From: Cryomorphaceae bacterium
GTDB taxonomy: Bacteria > Bacteroidota > Bacteroidia > Flavobacteriales_D > Crocinitomicaceae
NCBI GenBank assembly: GCA_027483605.1
Contig: JAIXUE010000026.1
Coordinates: forward strand, 1-64,000
Length of the DNA stretch: 64,000 bases
Direction: 5' to 3'
The position numbers and the translations under genes are program-made. Shown one piece after another: positions 44,813-55,104 of this stretch. The notes under the pieces are model-generated. The model made no database searches and was not told where the DNA came from. It was given only the letters and a program-made list of their open reading frames with translations. The stretch's first letter is position 1. Every line of letters begins with the position of its first letter.

Positions 44813-45409
44813 ATGAAAACAGCACATTTGAGCGGTTCGCTCCGAGCGAACGTAGGGAAGAAGGATGCTGCGGCTTTGCGCAATGCAGGCCTGGTTCCTT
44901 GTGTGCTTTACGGTCAAGGTGAGCAAACTCACTTCGCAGTAAAGCGAACAGCAATTGACAAAATCGTTTTTTCTCCTGATGTATTTCAGGTTGCCCTCGA
45001 CATCGAAGGTAAAAAAGCGGTAGGTATCATCCGTGAGTTGCAACAACACCCAACCAAAGACACCATTCAACACGTCGACTTCTACGAACTCGATCAAAAT
45101 AAAGAAGTTCGTGTCAAGTTACCAGTTCGCATCACCGGTTCTTCTCGTGGTGTAATGGCCGGAGGTAAACTCATGACCGTTTTCCGTCAGTTGCAGTGTG
45201 TTGGTTTACCAAGCGCATTGCCTGATGCCATCACTTTAGACATCACCAAACTTCGCATTGGGCAGTCTATCCGCGTGAGCAGCATCCAAATCCCTGGCGT
45301 ACAGTTCCTAGATCCTGCAAACGCAGTCGTTGTTTCTGTCAAAATGGCTCGTGGCGCTGTCAAAGGTGCTGATGCCGGAGACGACGAAGACGAGGACGAA
45401 GAAGCATAG
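44813..45409 (+). CDS. rplY: 50S ribosomal protein L25/general stress protein Ctc
   Basis: A 198-residue long-form L25 (TL5/Ctc type) that binds 5S rRNA. The N-terminal domain (about 1-90) has SLRANVGKKDAAALRNAG, VPCVLYG and LQQHPTKDTIQHVDFYEL; a C-terminal beta domain (about 95-185) has KLPVRITGSSRGVMAGGKL. The end is an acidic tail (GDDEDEDEEA). It is cotranscribed with prs and followed by a strong terminator. Confidence 0.95.
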   Translation: MKTAHLSGSLRANVGKKDAAALRNAGLVPCVLYGQGEQTHFAVKRTAIDKIVFSPDVFQVALDIEGKKAVGIIRELQQHPTKDTIQHVDFYELDQNKEVRVKLPVRITGSSRGVMAGGKLMTVFRQLQCVGLPSALPDAITLDITKLRIGQSIRVSSIQIPGVQFLDPANAVVVSVKMARGAVKGADAGDDEDEDEEA

Positions 45410-45431
45410 TCTTTATTTGTATCAAATTAAG

Positions 45432-45458
45432 AACCGCCCAAGTGGCGGTTTTTTTTTG
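45432..45458 (+). terminator. Intrinsic terminator of prs-rplY
   Basis: A 7-bp stem AACCGCC (45432-45438) / GGCGGTT (45444-45450), a 5-base loop, then a run of eight further T. It starts 23 bases after the rplY stop. Confidence 0.9.
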
Positions 45459-45492
45459 TCACTTTTCTTCGTTAATTTCGTTCTCATTAGAT

Positions 45493-46209
45493 ATGGCCAG
45501 CCCAAGAACCCTTATTATTATCCCCACTTATAACGAACGAGAGAACATTTCAAAGATGGTTTCGGCTGTAATGGAGTTGCAACAGGGTTACCACATCCTC
45601 TTTATCGACGACAACTCTCCCGATGGTACGGCCTCACAAATCGAAGCCCTGATGGAAAAATTCCCTACGGTTTTCTTAGAGAAAAGACCCGGAAAGTTAG
45701 GTCTTGGTACCGCTTACATTCACGGTTTCAAATGGGCCTTAGACCGCGACTACACTTATATCATCGAGATGGACTGCGATTTCTCGCACAACCCCAATGA
45801 CTTGCCGCGCTTGATCAAAGCCTGTGAAGATGGTGCCGATTGTGCCATTGGCTCTCGTTACGTACGGGGTGGTAAAGTCAGAAATTGGCCGCTCAAACGT
45901 ATTCTAATGAGTTATTTTGCTAGTGTTTATGTTCGGCTCATTCTCCTGATCAACATTAAAGACACCACCGCAGGCTTTAAGTGCTATCACCACAAAGTAC
46001 TCGAACAAATTCCCCTAGACCAAATTCCTTTCAAAGGCTATGCCTTTCAAATTTGCATGAAATACGCTGCAGTTCGTTTAGGTTTTAGGGTCAAAGAAAT
46101 TCCGATCACGTTCGTTGATCGTGTGGTGGGCGAATCTAAAATGAGCAAAGGCATTTTCAAAGAAGCGTTTTTTGGTGTTTGGCAAATGCGAAAAATGAAA
46201 TGGAAATAA
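45493..46209 (+). CDS. Polyprenol monophosphomannose synthase-like GT2 glycosyltransferase
   Basis: A 238-residue GT-A fold enzyme close to dolichol/polyprenol phosphate mannose synthases: IIPTYNERENIS at the start, IDDNSPDGT, GLGTAYIHGFKWAL, the metal-binding EMDCDFSHNP (DxD-like), IGSRYVRGGKVRNWPLKR, and the C-terminal FKGYAFQICMKY and EIPITFVDRVVGESKM. It likely moves a sugar from a nucleotide donor onto polyprenyl phosphate at the cytoplasmic face of the membrane. No membrane-anchor domain is fused. The start at 45493 is chosen because a longer frame to 45442 would run into the terminator. TAATTTCG (45473-45480) is a near-consensus -7 element. Confidence 0.9.
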   Translation: MASPRTLIIIPTYNERENISKMVSAVMELQQGYHILFIDDNSPDGTASQIEALMEKFPTVFLEKRPGKLGLGTAYIHGFKWALDRDYTYIIEMDCDFSHNPNDLPRLIKACEDGADCAIGSRYVRGGKVRNWPLKRILMSYFASVYVRLILLINIKDTTAGFKCYHHKVLEQIPLDQIPFKGYAFQICMKYAAVRLGFRVKEIPITFVDRVVGESKMSKGIFKEAFFGVWQMRKMKWK

Positions 46210-46216
46210 AACAGAC

Positions 46217-47554
46217 ATGAAAACGATCATCAAGAACGGAACGATCATCAATGAAGGCAAAAGACATACAGCCGACATCCTCATCTCTAACGGCAGAATT
46301 GAAAAAATAGCAGCCCAAATCTCTGTCACGGAACAAGTAAAAGAAATAGATGCAAGCGGACTCCTCATTTTACCTGGTTGCATAGACGACCAAGTTCACT
46401 TTCGCGAGCCTGGGCTCACCCACAAAGGCAATATTTTTACAGAGTCTCGGGCGGCAGTAGCCGGCGGCATTACCAGCTTCATGGAAATGCCCAATACCGT
46501 ACCCAACGCACTCACCCAAGAATTACTAGAAGACAAATACCAAATTGCCGCCCAAAATGCGCTTGCCAACTACTCCTTTTTCATGGGTGCCTCCAATGAT
46601 AACCTAGAGGAAGTGCTCAAAACCGACACCTCTAAAATTTGCGGCGTGAAGGTTTTTATGGGTTCGTCTACAGGAAATATGCTGGTCGATAAAGAAAGTG
46701 TCTTAGAGGGCTTGTTTTCACGCGTAGGGACCCTCATTGCCACGCATTGCGAAGATGAAACTACTGTTAGAGCTAATTTAGCTGCGTTTCAAGAAAAATA
46801 CGGCGACCAAATTCCGATTGGTGCGCACCCCCTTATTCGAAATGAAGAAGCCTGTTATTTATCTTCCTCCAAAGCAGTTGCGCTCGCCAAAAAACACGGC
46901 GCTCGTCTGCATATCCTGCACATCTCTACCGCTAAAGAAACCGCACTCTTTGAAAACACGTTGCCTCTCGAGCAAAAGAAAGTTACCTCAGAAGCTTGTA
47001 TCCACCATCTATGGTTCAGCGATGCTGACTACGCCTCAAAAGGCAACCTCATCAAATGGAACCCCGCTGTAAAAACTGCTTTTGACCGCGAAGGCATTTG
47101 GGAGGCGCTTTTAGATGACCGCATCGATGTCATAGCAACTGACCACGCCCCACATACCATTGAAGAAAAAGCACAGGGCTATAATTCGGCACCTTCAGGT
47201 GGCCCACTTGTTCAGCACGCGCTTTTGGCTATGTTAGATAAAGTAGAAGAGGGTCGAATTACATTGGAGCGCGTTGTCGAAAAAATGGCGCACGCACCCG
47301 CAACACTTTTTAGAATCAAAGAACGAGGTTATATCCGCGAGGGTTATGCTGCCGATTTAGTGCTTGTTGCACCAACACCAGCAGAACCGGTCAGTAAAGC
47401 GAATGTGCTTTACAAATGTGGTTGGTCTCCGTTTGAAGGACACCAGTTTTCTAATCATATCCACAGTACATACGTCAATGGCAATTGTGTATATGCCGAT
47501 GCACAAATCATCGAACAAGGACCTGGCCAACGCTTATTATTTATCCCAAGATGA
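46217..47554 (+). CDS. pyrC: Dihydroorotase (pyrimidine synthesis)
   Basis: A 445-residue amidohydrolase expected to close carbamoyl aspartate to dihydroorotate. Motifs: DDQVHFREPGLTHKGN near residue 57, GGITSFMEMPNT, HCEDE for a metal ligand, HILHIST and the final catalytic Asp in IATDHAPHT. In the first metal motif the usual HxH reads Gln59-Val60-His61, so one zinc ligand is replaced; this may be a clade trait. Allantoinase is a less likely alternative. It starts seven bases after the GT2 gene and overlaps the DUF4296 gene by four bases (ATGA). Confidence 0.88.
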   Translation: MKTIIKNGTIINEGKRHTADILISNGRIEKIAAQISVTEQVKEIDASGLLILPGCIDDQVHFREPGLTHKGNIFTESRAAVAGGITSFMEMPNTVPNALTQELLEDKYQIAAQNALANYSFFMGASNDNLEEVLKTDTSKICGVKVFMGSSTGNMLVDKESVLEGLFSRVGTLIATHCEDETTVRANLAAFQEKYGDQIPIGAHPLIRNEEACYLSSSKAVALAKKHGARLHILHISTAKETALFENTLPLEQKKVTSEACIHHLWFSDADYASKGNLIKWNPAVKTAFDREGIWEALLDDRIDVIATDHAPHTIEEKAQGYNSAPSGGPLVQHALLAMLDKVEEGRITLERVVEKMAHAPATLFRIKERGYIREGYAADLVLVAPTPAEPVSKANVLYKCGWSPFEGHQFSNHIHSTYVNGNCVYADAQIIEQGPGQRLLFIPR

Positions 47555-47874
47555 TGTTCCTGCGCTTCATATGCTGCGTTATCTTACTAAGCGCTTGCCA
47601 ACAAAATAATGTTCCAGCAGACGTTTTGCCGCTTGCGCAGATGGTGCCATTAGTTGAAGAAATCACGTTATTAGAAACCCATTATCAAAGTAAATATGGT
47701 GTGCCGAGTCAATACAAAAGCGCCCTTGACCAATCTGTACAAGACATTTTGAAAAAAGCAGGCTGTAGCAAAGCTAAATTCGAAAAAAGCTTGAAATACT
47801 ATGCTGAGCATTCAGATTTACAAAAAACGCTCAATGAACAGCTACTTACCAAGTTAAGTAGAAAGCTGCATTAA
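47551..47874 (+). CDS. DUF4296-like lipoprotein
   Basis: A 107-residue lipoprotein: MMFLRFICCVILLSACQQ gives a clear lipobox with Cys16. The mature part is helical, with a Pro-led first helix (VLPLAQMVPLVEEITLLE) and a later SLKYYAEHSDLQKTLNEQ, the YY plus short helix pattern of DUF4296 proteins of Bacteroidota. Function is unknown. Its ATG overlaps the dihydroorotase TGA, so it is translated with it. A longer frame to 47485 would hide the signal and is rejected. Confidence 0.78.
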   Translation: MMFLRFICCVILLSACQQNNVPADVLPLAQMVPLVEEITLLETHYQSKYGVPSQYKSALDQSVQDILKKAGCSKAKFEKSLKYYAEHSDLQKTLNEQLLTKLSRKLH

Positions 47875-47878
47875 GAAC

Positions 47879-48703
47879 CTAAAAGCTGTGGTGCTTAGAG
47901 GTTACCTCTTGTTTTAAAAAATAACTCGCTTTCTGATCAAACACGTGTGGTGCCTCTGAAGTATAGTAGCTCGTTTTTGCTGTTTTGGTGAGGCGCTGCT
48001 CGATTTCCGGATGCGCAACTAAATAATCTTTTAGTTTTTCAGCAACTATTGCGCCCTGCGCCACTACCTGTACTTTTGGACCAACAAGTGCTTCAATTTG
48101 CTGCTTTAACACTGGATAATGCGTGCAGGCCAATAAAATGGTGTCAATAGCGGCATGCCGCCCCATGATGGCATGTATATCCTCTTCTATGAACAAACGA
48201 CCTGCTTGGTGCTCATATTGTTGGTTTTCTATAAGCGGCACCCACATTGGGCAGGCGTGCTGATGTACTTCCACCGTTGGAGCAAACTTTGCCAACTCAA
48301 TAGGGTAAGACCCAGAATTGATGGTGCCCACGGTTCCTAAAATGCCCACGTGCCCGCTTTTGGTGCGTTCTCCAAGCACTTCAGTGCTTGGCCTGATCAC
48401 GCCAAGTACGCGGTTGTTTGGCGCAATCTGAGGAAGGTCTTTTTGTTGGATGGTGCGCAGGGCCTTTGCAGATGCTGTATTGCAAGCCAAAATCACCAAC
48501 GGACAGCCCTGATCAAATAAAAACTTAACTGCTTCTAGCGTAAATTCATAAACGACATCAAATGAGCGATTGCCATAAGGTGCGCGTGCGTTGTCGCCAA
48601 AATATAAGAAATCGTGTTGAGGAAGCTTCGCGCGCAACTCAGCCAAAACGGTGAGACCGCCGTAGCCAGAATCAAAAACACCTATAGGGCCATGTAATTC
48701 CAC
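47879..48703 (-). CDS. murI: Glutamate racemase
   Basis: A 274-residue enzyme making D-glutamate for peptidoglycan. It shows the two catalytic cysteines in ACNTASAKAL (near residue 75) and LACTHYPVLK (near 190), plus the N-terminal GVFDSGYGGLTVLAEL and YFGDNARAPYG. The start is GTG at 48703; the nearby ATG at 48693 is out of frame. A perfect -7 element ends four bases before this GTG, which supports it. Convergent with the DUF4296 gene, four bases apart. Confidence 0.95.
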   Translation of the reverse strand: MELHGPIGVFDSGYGGLTVLAELRAKLPQHDFLYFGDNARAPYGNRSFDVVYEFTLEAVKFLFDQGCPLVILACNTASAKALRTIQQKDLPQIAPNNRVLGVIRPSTEVLGERTKSGHVGILGTVGTINSGSYPIELAKFAPTVEVHQHACPMWVPLIENQQYEHQAGRLFIEEDIHAIMGRHAAIDTILLACTHYPVLKQQIEALVGPKVQVVAQGAIVAEKLKDYLVAHPEIEQRLTKTAKTSYYTSEAPHVFDQKASYFLKQEVTSKHHSF

Positions 48704-48707
48704 AAAC

Positions 48708-48715
48708 CAAAGCTA
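48708..48715 (-). promoter_or_regulatory. -7 element TAGCTTTG of murI, leaderless type
   Basis: A perfect TAnnTTTG match on the minus strand four bases upstream of the GTG at 48703. It begins right after the T-run of the terminator of the OmpH genes. Confidence 0.6.
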
Positions 48716-48718
48716 ACG

Positions 48719-48748
48719 AAAAAAGGGCAACCAATGGTTGCCCTTTTC
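48719..48748 (-). terminator. Intrinsic terminator of the bamA-ompH operon
   Basis: AAAAGGGCAACC (48721-48732) and GGTTGCCCTTTT (48736-48747) form a 12-bp stem with a 3-base loop; on the minus strand it is followed by six T. It lies 18 bases after the stop of the second OmpH gene. Confidence 0.88.
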
Positions 48749-48765
48749 TAATGTTTGATTGGATC

Positions 48766-49278
48766 TTATTTCTTGGTTGCAGCTGCGTCTAGCAACAAAA
48801 GCTCAACGATCACCTCGCTGGTAATGTCAATGCCTCCTTTTGAATACATAGTTGCTGAAACGTCTAGTACGTAGTTCAGTTTCTTGCGTTCGGCAACAAT
48901 ATCAATTGATTTTTGGACACGGTCAAGGATTGGTTTGTTCAATTCTTCACTCATGATTTGCAAGCCTTCTTCCAAAGAAGCCTGTGTAGCTTCAAGCATT
49001 TGTTGTTTTTGCATCAAGCGCCCTTCGATGATTTGGCGTTCTGCCGGAGATTTGCTTGCTTGATTGACTGTATAATCTTGATAAGCTTTTTGAAAATCGG
49101 CATCCATTAACTGCAATTCTTGCATACCTGAAGTTTTCATGGAGTCTAGCTTTTTAATCGCGTCTTTGCGCGATGGCAGGGTATCGAGTAATTTTTGAGA
49201 GTCTACGTGTCCGATTTTGGTCTGAGCAAAAGTGCTGAATCCGATAACAACAAAAAGCCCGAGTATTACATTTTTCAT
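48766..49278 (-). CDS. OmpH/Skp-family periplasmic chaperone, second copy
   Basis: A 170-residue periplasmic protein with a signal peptide (about 1-18, ending TFAQ), a short beta start (KIGHVDSQKLLDTLPSRKDA), a long charged coiled-coil middle (about 40-120) and a C-terminal return to the beta core (KKLNYVLDVSATMYS). Skp holds unfolded outer membrane proteins on their way to BamA. It follows the first OmpH copy by eight bases in the bamA operon. Confidence 0.9.
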   Translation of the reverse strand: MKNVILGLFVVIGFSTFAQTKIGHVDSQKLLDTLPSRKDAIKKLDSMKTSGMQELQLMDADFQKAYQDYTVNQASKSPAERQIIEGRLMQKQQMLEATQASLEEGLQIMSEELNKPILDRVQKSIDIVAERKKLNYVLDVSATMYSKGGIDITSEVIVELLLLDAAATKK

Positions 49279-49286
49279 TTTTATAT

Positions 49287-49805
49287 TTATTTAGTTATTC
49301 CCATTTCTTCGAGTACCTCATCTGAGATGTCGAATTCTTTTTCTGCATAAAGCAAGTTACTTTGGTTGGCTTTGTCAAAGACAAAAGCATATCCTTCTCT
49401 TTTGGCCACTTTTTTCATTGCGGTGAAAACGCGGTCTTGTATTGGCTTGATCAACTCTTGACGCTTTTGGAAGTAATCTCCGTTTGATCCAAAATGTTGG
49501 GTCTGGAGGTCAATAGCTTCTTGTTCGAGTTTTGCAATTTCTGTTTTTCTTTTTTCTCTTTCCTCTTTTGGAAGGAGCACTTCTTCGCGATCATAATTGC
49601 TTTTCAGGCTTTTAATTGTCGCATAGCGGTCTTCGATTTCTTTGGTCCAGCGCTCGGCCATTTTATCGAGTCGTTCTTTGGCTTCTGCATACTCCGGTAC
49701 ATTTTCTAGAATGTAGTCGGAGTCGATGAAAGCGTAAGTTTGCGCACTGACAAATTGCATGCCAAAAACCAATAAAAGAAGTGCAAGGTATTTCATGTGT
49801 TTCAT
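49287..49805 (-). CDS. OmpH/Skp-family periplasmic chaperone, first copy
   Basis: A 172-residue Skp homolog with a signal peptide (MKYLALLLLVFGMQFVSAQ region), YAFIDSDYILENVPEY at the start of the mature chain, a long coiled coil (about 40-125, rich in Glu, Lys and Arg) and a C-terminal REGYAFVFDKANQSNLLY. The start may be Met1 at 49805 or the second Met at 49796, which gives a more typical signal. It lies 42 bases after bamA, as in many bacteria. Confidence 0.9.
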   Translation of the reverse strand: MKHMKYLALLLLVFGMQFVSAQTYAFIDSDYILENVPEYAEAKERLDKMAERWTKEIEDRYATIKSLKSNYDREEVLLPKEEREKRKTEIAKLEQEAIDLQTQHFGSNGDYFQKRQELIKPIQDRVFTAMKKVAKREGYAFVFDKANQSNLLYAEKEFDISDEVLEEMGITK

Positions 49806-49847
49806 TTGCGTGCTTAGAACGACGAAGTTACCAATTTATTGTCAATG

Positions 49848-52406
49848 CTACAATTCTCCGAGGTTCATCCCGATTGTAAACGTGAGTTTAGGATAATACC
49901 CTTTGGCATTGATGTCTAAGTCCGAGCCCTTTCCATAACCAGTTGCCCACTCATCCATTTGGTCAAAACCTAAACCGTAGTCAAGGCCCAACATACCAAA
50001 CATCGGTAAAAACACGCGAATACCAACACCTGCCGCACGTTTGACATTGAACGGGTTAAATTTATCAAAGCTTGGATAAGTATTGCCCGCTTCTAAGAAG
50101 GTGAGTGCATAAAAGGTAGCTTGAGGGTTGAGTGAAATTGGATAACGCAACTCTAAAGTATATTTTGCAACAATTGGATCACCACCCGCCGAGGAAATGG
50201 TTTGGTCTTCATAACCGCGCAAAGCAATGATCTCACGACCGCCAATTTGATTGGCACCCATTCCGGTGAGGCCGCTGCCACCCATAATGAAGCGATCAAA
50301 AGGAGAAATGCCTTTCGCCTTGTTGTATGCGCCCATATAACCAAATCCAAAGCGCGACATCAAAACGAGTTTTTTGTCTGCGCTCAATGGTGTATACCAC
50401 TCTCCTGTAAACTTCAGCTTGAAATATTCTAAGTATTTGTAGCGGTCTTGCTGCGTCATGCTTGCATAATCCTTTTCTGGACCAAACATGCTGTAAGGCG
50501 CCGTCGCTTTGGCAGAAAAAGTAAAATTCGAGCCATTTTGTGGATAAATTGGTGCGCTTACTGAACTGCGTTGCAAGGTGTATTTCAAAGAAATATCGTT
50601 GGCATAGCCATTTTGGAAGAGCGGGAAAAATGAATAATTCTGAACATCGTAATACTGATAAGAAAGCTCATAATTGGCTACAAAATAATCATCAGGCCAT
50701 TTCTTGCGGCGTCCCATGGCCACACCAGCTCCCGATATAGAAATCCCGTTGTAGTCAGGATTAGTGCGCAACAATCCATTTGTAGAGATTGAAGAGTTGG
50801 TTACATAGAAAGTGAGTGAGTTTGGTTTTTTGCCACCTAACCATGGCTCAGTAAAGGAGAAATTATAACCCTGATAGAATCGCCCAGTAGACTGCGCGCG
50901 AATAGTCAGTCGCTGGCCATCGCCCCCAGGAAGTGGGCTCCAAGCGTCTTTCTTGAAAAAGTTTTTGGTGGAGAAATTATTGAATGACAAACCGAGGGTA
51001 CCAATAATTCGGCCTGAGGTGTTGGGCCCCGCGCCGCCGTATCCTCCGGAAAGTTCGATTTGATCGCTGGACTTCTCTGCAACAACGTATTCGATATCTA
51101 CGGTACCGTTTGCTGGGTTAGGTTTGGGATTCACTTGAAAACCTTGCTCATCAAAAAAGCCCAGTTGTGCCAACTCGCGCTGCGTGCGCATGATGTCCGC
51201 TTTGTTAAAGAGATCACCTGGTTTGGTGCGGATTTCGCGCAATATGACGTGATCGTTTGTTTTGGTGTTTCCGCGGATGGTGACTGTACCGATGTGGGCT
51301 TCTTTGCCTTCTATCAAACGAACTTGGTGGTTAATTTTATTGTCTTTGACCCCTGTTTCAACAGGAGAAATTTGGAAAAACAAGTAGCCGCGGTCCATGT
51401 AGAGCGAAGAGATGTCGCGGCCATCGCCGTTGCCATACAAGCGCTGGTTAAACAAGTCTTTGTTATAGAGGTCGCCGGGTTTGATTCCTAAAACAGTGTC
51501 GAGAAAGCTAGATCTATATTTTGAATTACCAATCCATTCGATGTCACCAAAGTAATATTTCTCTCCCTCATTGATTTCTATGCGGATTTTCATGTTCTTT
51601 TCATCGAGCATGAAAACAGAATCTTTGATAATTGCAGCGTCACGAAGGCCTTCTGCATTGAACTTAGCCATTAAAGCAGCTTTGTCGGTGGCATAGCTGC
51701 TTTCGGTGTATTTAGAGCGCTTGAATAAGCGTTGCGGGCCTTTTTGTTTGGTGTCTTTCATGGCCATTTTGAGCTTCCAAATCGGAACCGACGTGACCCC
51801 CACAAATTCAATTTCTTTGATGCCAACTTTAGTGCCCTTTTCAACATTGATTACAAAAATCTCGGAATTGTTGATCAGGGTATCTAGTTGTCGATTGATT
51901 TGCACTTTGGCGTGATAAAATCCTTTGTCTCGGTAATAACTTCGGATCTTGCTGTTGGTTTCAAACACCAAATTTTCAGTTATCGTTTTGCCTGCATAAA
52001 GCGTGATTTCTTCTCTAAGTTTATCGGCCTCGCGTTTATTGACGCCAACAAATCGAAACTTAGAAAGCTTCGGGCGCGGACTCAATTCTATGACCAAATA
52101 GACAATGCCGCCCACTTCTTTCTCTGCATAAATGGCGACATCAGAAAACAAGCCTTCTGCCCAGAGGTTTTGAATGGCTTTATTAATTTGCTGACTTGGT
52201 AAAGTAATTTTTTGACCCGTGCGCAAACCTGCAATAAGCTTAATGGCTTGGTGGTCGTAGTTGTCAGCGCCCACAACGCGTACAGGGCCAATTTCATAGG
52301 TTTGAGGATTAGCGTAATCAAAGTCAAACCCTCCCAATGTATTTGGTTTTTGGGCCAGCACTAGACCAGCACTAAAAAGCATTAGAAAAAAGAGTATTTT
52401 ATTCAT
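49848..52406 (-). CDS. bamA: Outer membrane protein assembly factor BamA
   Basis: An 852-residue Omp85 protein that inserts beta-barrel proteins into the outer membrane. Signal peptide 1-18 (ends VLAQ). Repeated POTRA domains fill about residues 35-445 (SKFRFVGVNKREADKLREEI, KEIEFVGVTSVPIWKLKMAM, GTVTIRGNTKTNDHVILREI), followed by a 16-stranded surface-antigen barrel from about 450. The conserved barrel loop motif VRGF/IRGY class appears as ALRGYED. It is preceded by uppS with a four-base overlap (ATGA) and followed by the two Skp homologs. Confidence 0.96.
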   Translation of the reverse strand: MNKILFFLMLFSAGLVLAQKPNTLGGFDFDYANPQTYEIGPVRVVGADNYDHQAIKLIAGLRTGQKITLPSQQINKAIQNLWAEGLFSDVAIYAEKEVGGIVYLVIELSPRPKLSKFRFVGVNKREADKLREEITLYAGKTITENLVFETNSKIRSYYRDKGFYHAKVQINRQLDTLINNSEIFVINVEKGTKVGIKEIEFVGVTSVPIWKLKMAMKDTKQKGPQRLFKRSKYTESSYATDKAALMAKFNAEGLRDAAIIKDSVFMLDEKNMKIRIEINEGEKYYFGDIEWIGNSKYRSSFLDTVLGIKPGDLYNKDLFNQRLYGNGDGRDISSLYMDRGYLFFQISPVETGVKDNKINHQVRLIEGKEAHIGTVTIRGNTKTNDHVILREIRTKPGDLFNKADIMRTQRELAQLGFFDEQGFQVNPKPNPANGTVDIEYVVAEKSSDQIELSGGYGGAGPNTSGRIIGTLGLSFNNFSTKNFFKKDAWSPLPGGDGQRLTIRAQSTGRFYQGYNFSFTEPWLGGKKPNSLTFYVTNSSISTNGLLRTNPDYNGISISGAGVAMGRRKKWPDDYFVANYELSYQYYDVQNYSFFPLFQNGYANDISLKYTLQRSSVSAPIYPQNGSNFTFSAKATAPYSMFGPEKDYASMTQQDRYKYLEYFKLKFTGEWYTPLSADKKLVLMSRFGFGYMGAYNKAKGISPFDRFIMGGSGLTGMGANQIGGREIIALRGYEDQTISSAGGDPIVAKYTLELRYPISLNPQATFYALTFLEAGNTYPSFDKFNPFNVKRAAGVGIRVFLPMFGMLGLDYGLGFDQMDEWATGYGKGSDLDINAKGYYPKLTFTIGMNLGEL

Positions 52407-53152
52407 TTGTTGGTTTGAATTTGTTCAGATACCATCCCAAAACGCCGCTCCCTCTTCTGATAAGCAGCAATAGCATCTATAAATGCATCGCGACGGAAGT
52501 CAGGCCAATGGGTGTCTGTAAAAAGCAACTCTGTATAAGACAATTGCCAAAGCAAAAAGTTACTGATGCGGCATTCTCCGCTGGTACGAACGAGTAATTC
52601 TGGGTCGGGAATATCCTTGGTGTCTAGCAATTTCGAGAATTCCGTTTCATTGGTATCTTCTAGTGAAAGTTCGCCAGACTGGAGTTTTTGGTGAGTTGCG
52701 ATGGCTGCATTTAATATTTCCTTGCGCGCAGAATAGTTTAAAGCCAATACGAGCGTTAACGCGGTATTGTCTTTGGTGCGCTCCATTGCATCTAGCAAAG
52801 ACTGATAACAATTGCCAGGCAATCCTTGGATATCGCCGATGGTACGTAAACGCACGCCGTTCGCATGCATTTCGTCCACTTCATTAGCAATTGCATCTAC
52901 CAGTAAGTTCATCAGGCCTTCAACTTCTTCACTTGGACGCGCCCAATTTTCAGTAGAAAATGCGTACATCGTTAAATACGCTACACCAAGTTCGCGTGCA
53001 GTTTTGATCACTTCCTTCACAGATTCTACTCCGGCGGCATGCCCAAATAGGCGATGCTGCCCTTTGTTTTTAGCCCAACGGCCATTGCCGTCCATGATGA
53101 AAGCAACGTGGCGTGGAATTTTCTGAAGGTCAAGGTTTTCTAAAGTACTCAT
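52403..53152 (-). CDS. uppS: Isoprenyl (undecaprenyl diphosphate) synthase
   Basis: A 249-residue cis-prenyltransferase making the C55 carrier lipid for peptidoglycan and surface glycans from FPP and IPP. Signatures: HVAFIMDGNGRWAKNKG with the catalytic Asp near residue 20, GHAAGVESVKEV, AFSTENWARP, and the C-terminal LLVRTSGECRISNFLLWQLSY. It heads the uppS-bamA-ompH-ompH operon. TATTTTCG (53162-53169, one mismatch to the -7 consensus) ends nine bases before the ATG. Confidence 0.96.
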   Translation of the reverse strand: MSTLENLDLQKIPRHVAFIMDGNGRWAKNKGQHRLFGHAAGVESVKEVIKTARELGVAYLTMYAFSTENWARPSEEVEGLMNLLVDAIANEVDEMHANGVRLRTIGDIQGLPGNCYQSLLDAMERTKDNTALTLVLALNYSARKEILNAAIATHQKLQSGELSLEDTNETEFSKLLDTKDIPDPELLVRTSGECRISNFLLWQLSYTELLFTDTHWPDFRRDAFIDAIAAYQKRERRFGMVSEQIQTNK

Positions 53153-53196
53153 TTAGTCAAACGAAAATACACAATCTTTTGCTGAAAAGCTCATAA

Positions 53197-53227
53197 AAAA
53201 AGGGAGTGGTCAGACCATTCCCTTTTT
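53197..53227 (-). terminator. Intrinsic terminator of atpD-atpC
   Basis: AAAAGGGAGTGGT and ACCATTCCCTTTT (arms about 53197-53210 and 53214-53227) form a long stem with a 3-base loop and one mismatch, with an A-run on the left that becomes the T-run of the minus-strand transcript. It lies about 20 bases after the atpC stop. Confidence 0.88.
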
Positions 53228-53245
53228 GTTCGAGGTTTTACAATG

Positions 53246-53515
53246 TTATTCTGCTAAAATGATTAGCTTTTGGTTGTTGAGTTCGGCCACACCACCTTTG
53301 ATTTGAACGCGCACTGAGTTGCCAGAAACAACAAGGTGCTCATTCGCTTCTACGGGCTGGTTGGTTTCGAAACACAACTCCCCTTTTTTCAATGAAGAAA
53401 TAATTGGGGCGTGGTTGTTAAGGACTTGAAAAACACCATCTAAGCCAGGTAAACTAACGCTGTTCACCTCTCCTTTGTAAAGGCTTGCTTCTGGTGTGAT
53501 GATTTCTAGTATCAT
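53246..53515 (-). CDS. atpC: ATP synthase F1 epsilon subunit (short form)
   Basis: An 89-residue protein that is only the N-terminal beta-sandwich of the epsilon subunit (LEIITPEASLYKGEVNSVSLPG, then HAPIISSLKKGEL). The usual C-terminal two-helix domain that inhibits ATP hydrolysis is absent, as is normal for many Bacteroidota. It starts two bases after the atpD stop. The rest of the F1Fo genes are not in this window. Confidence 0.93.
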   Translation of the reverse strand: MILEIITPEASLYKGEVNSVSLPGLDGVFQVLNNHAPIISSLKKGELCFETNQPVEANEHLVVSGNSVRVQIKGGVAELNNQKLIILAE

Positions 53516-53517
53516 GA

Positions 53518-55104
<1,587 letters not shown>

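Noticed and set aside
49836-49856. Operator-like TTATTGTC-AATGC-TACAATTC at the end of bamA
   Set aside because: It shares 13 of 16 arm positions with the glucan-locus palindrome, but overlaps the bamA stop codon and has no metabolic link to sugar use; AT-rich chance match is more likely.
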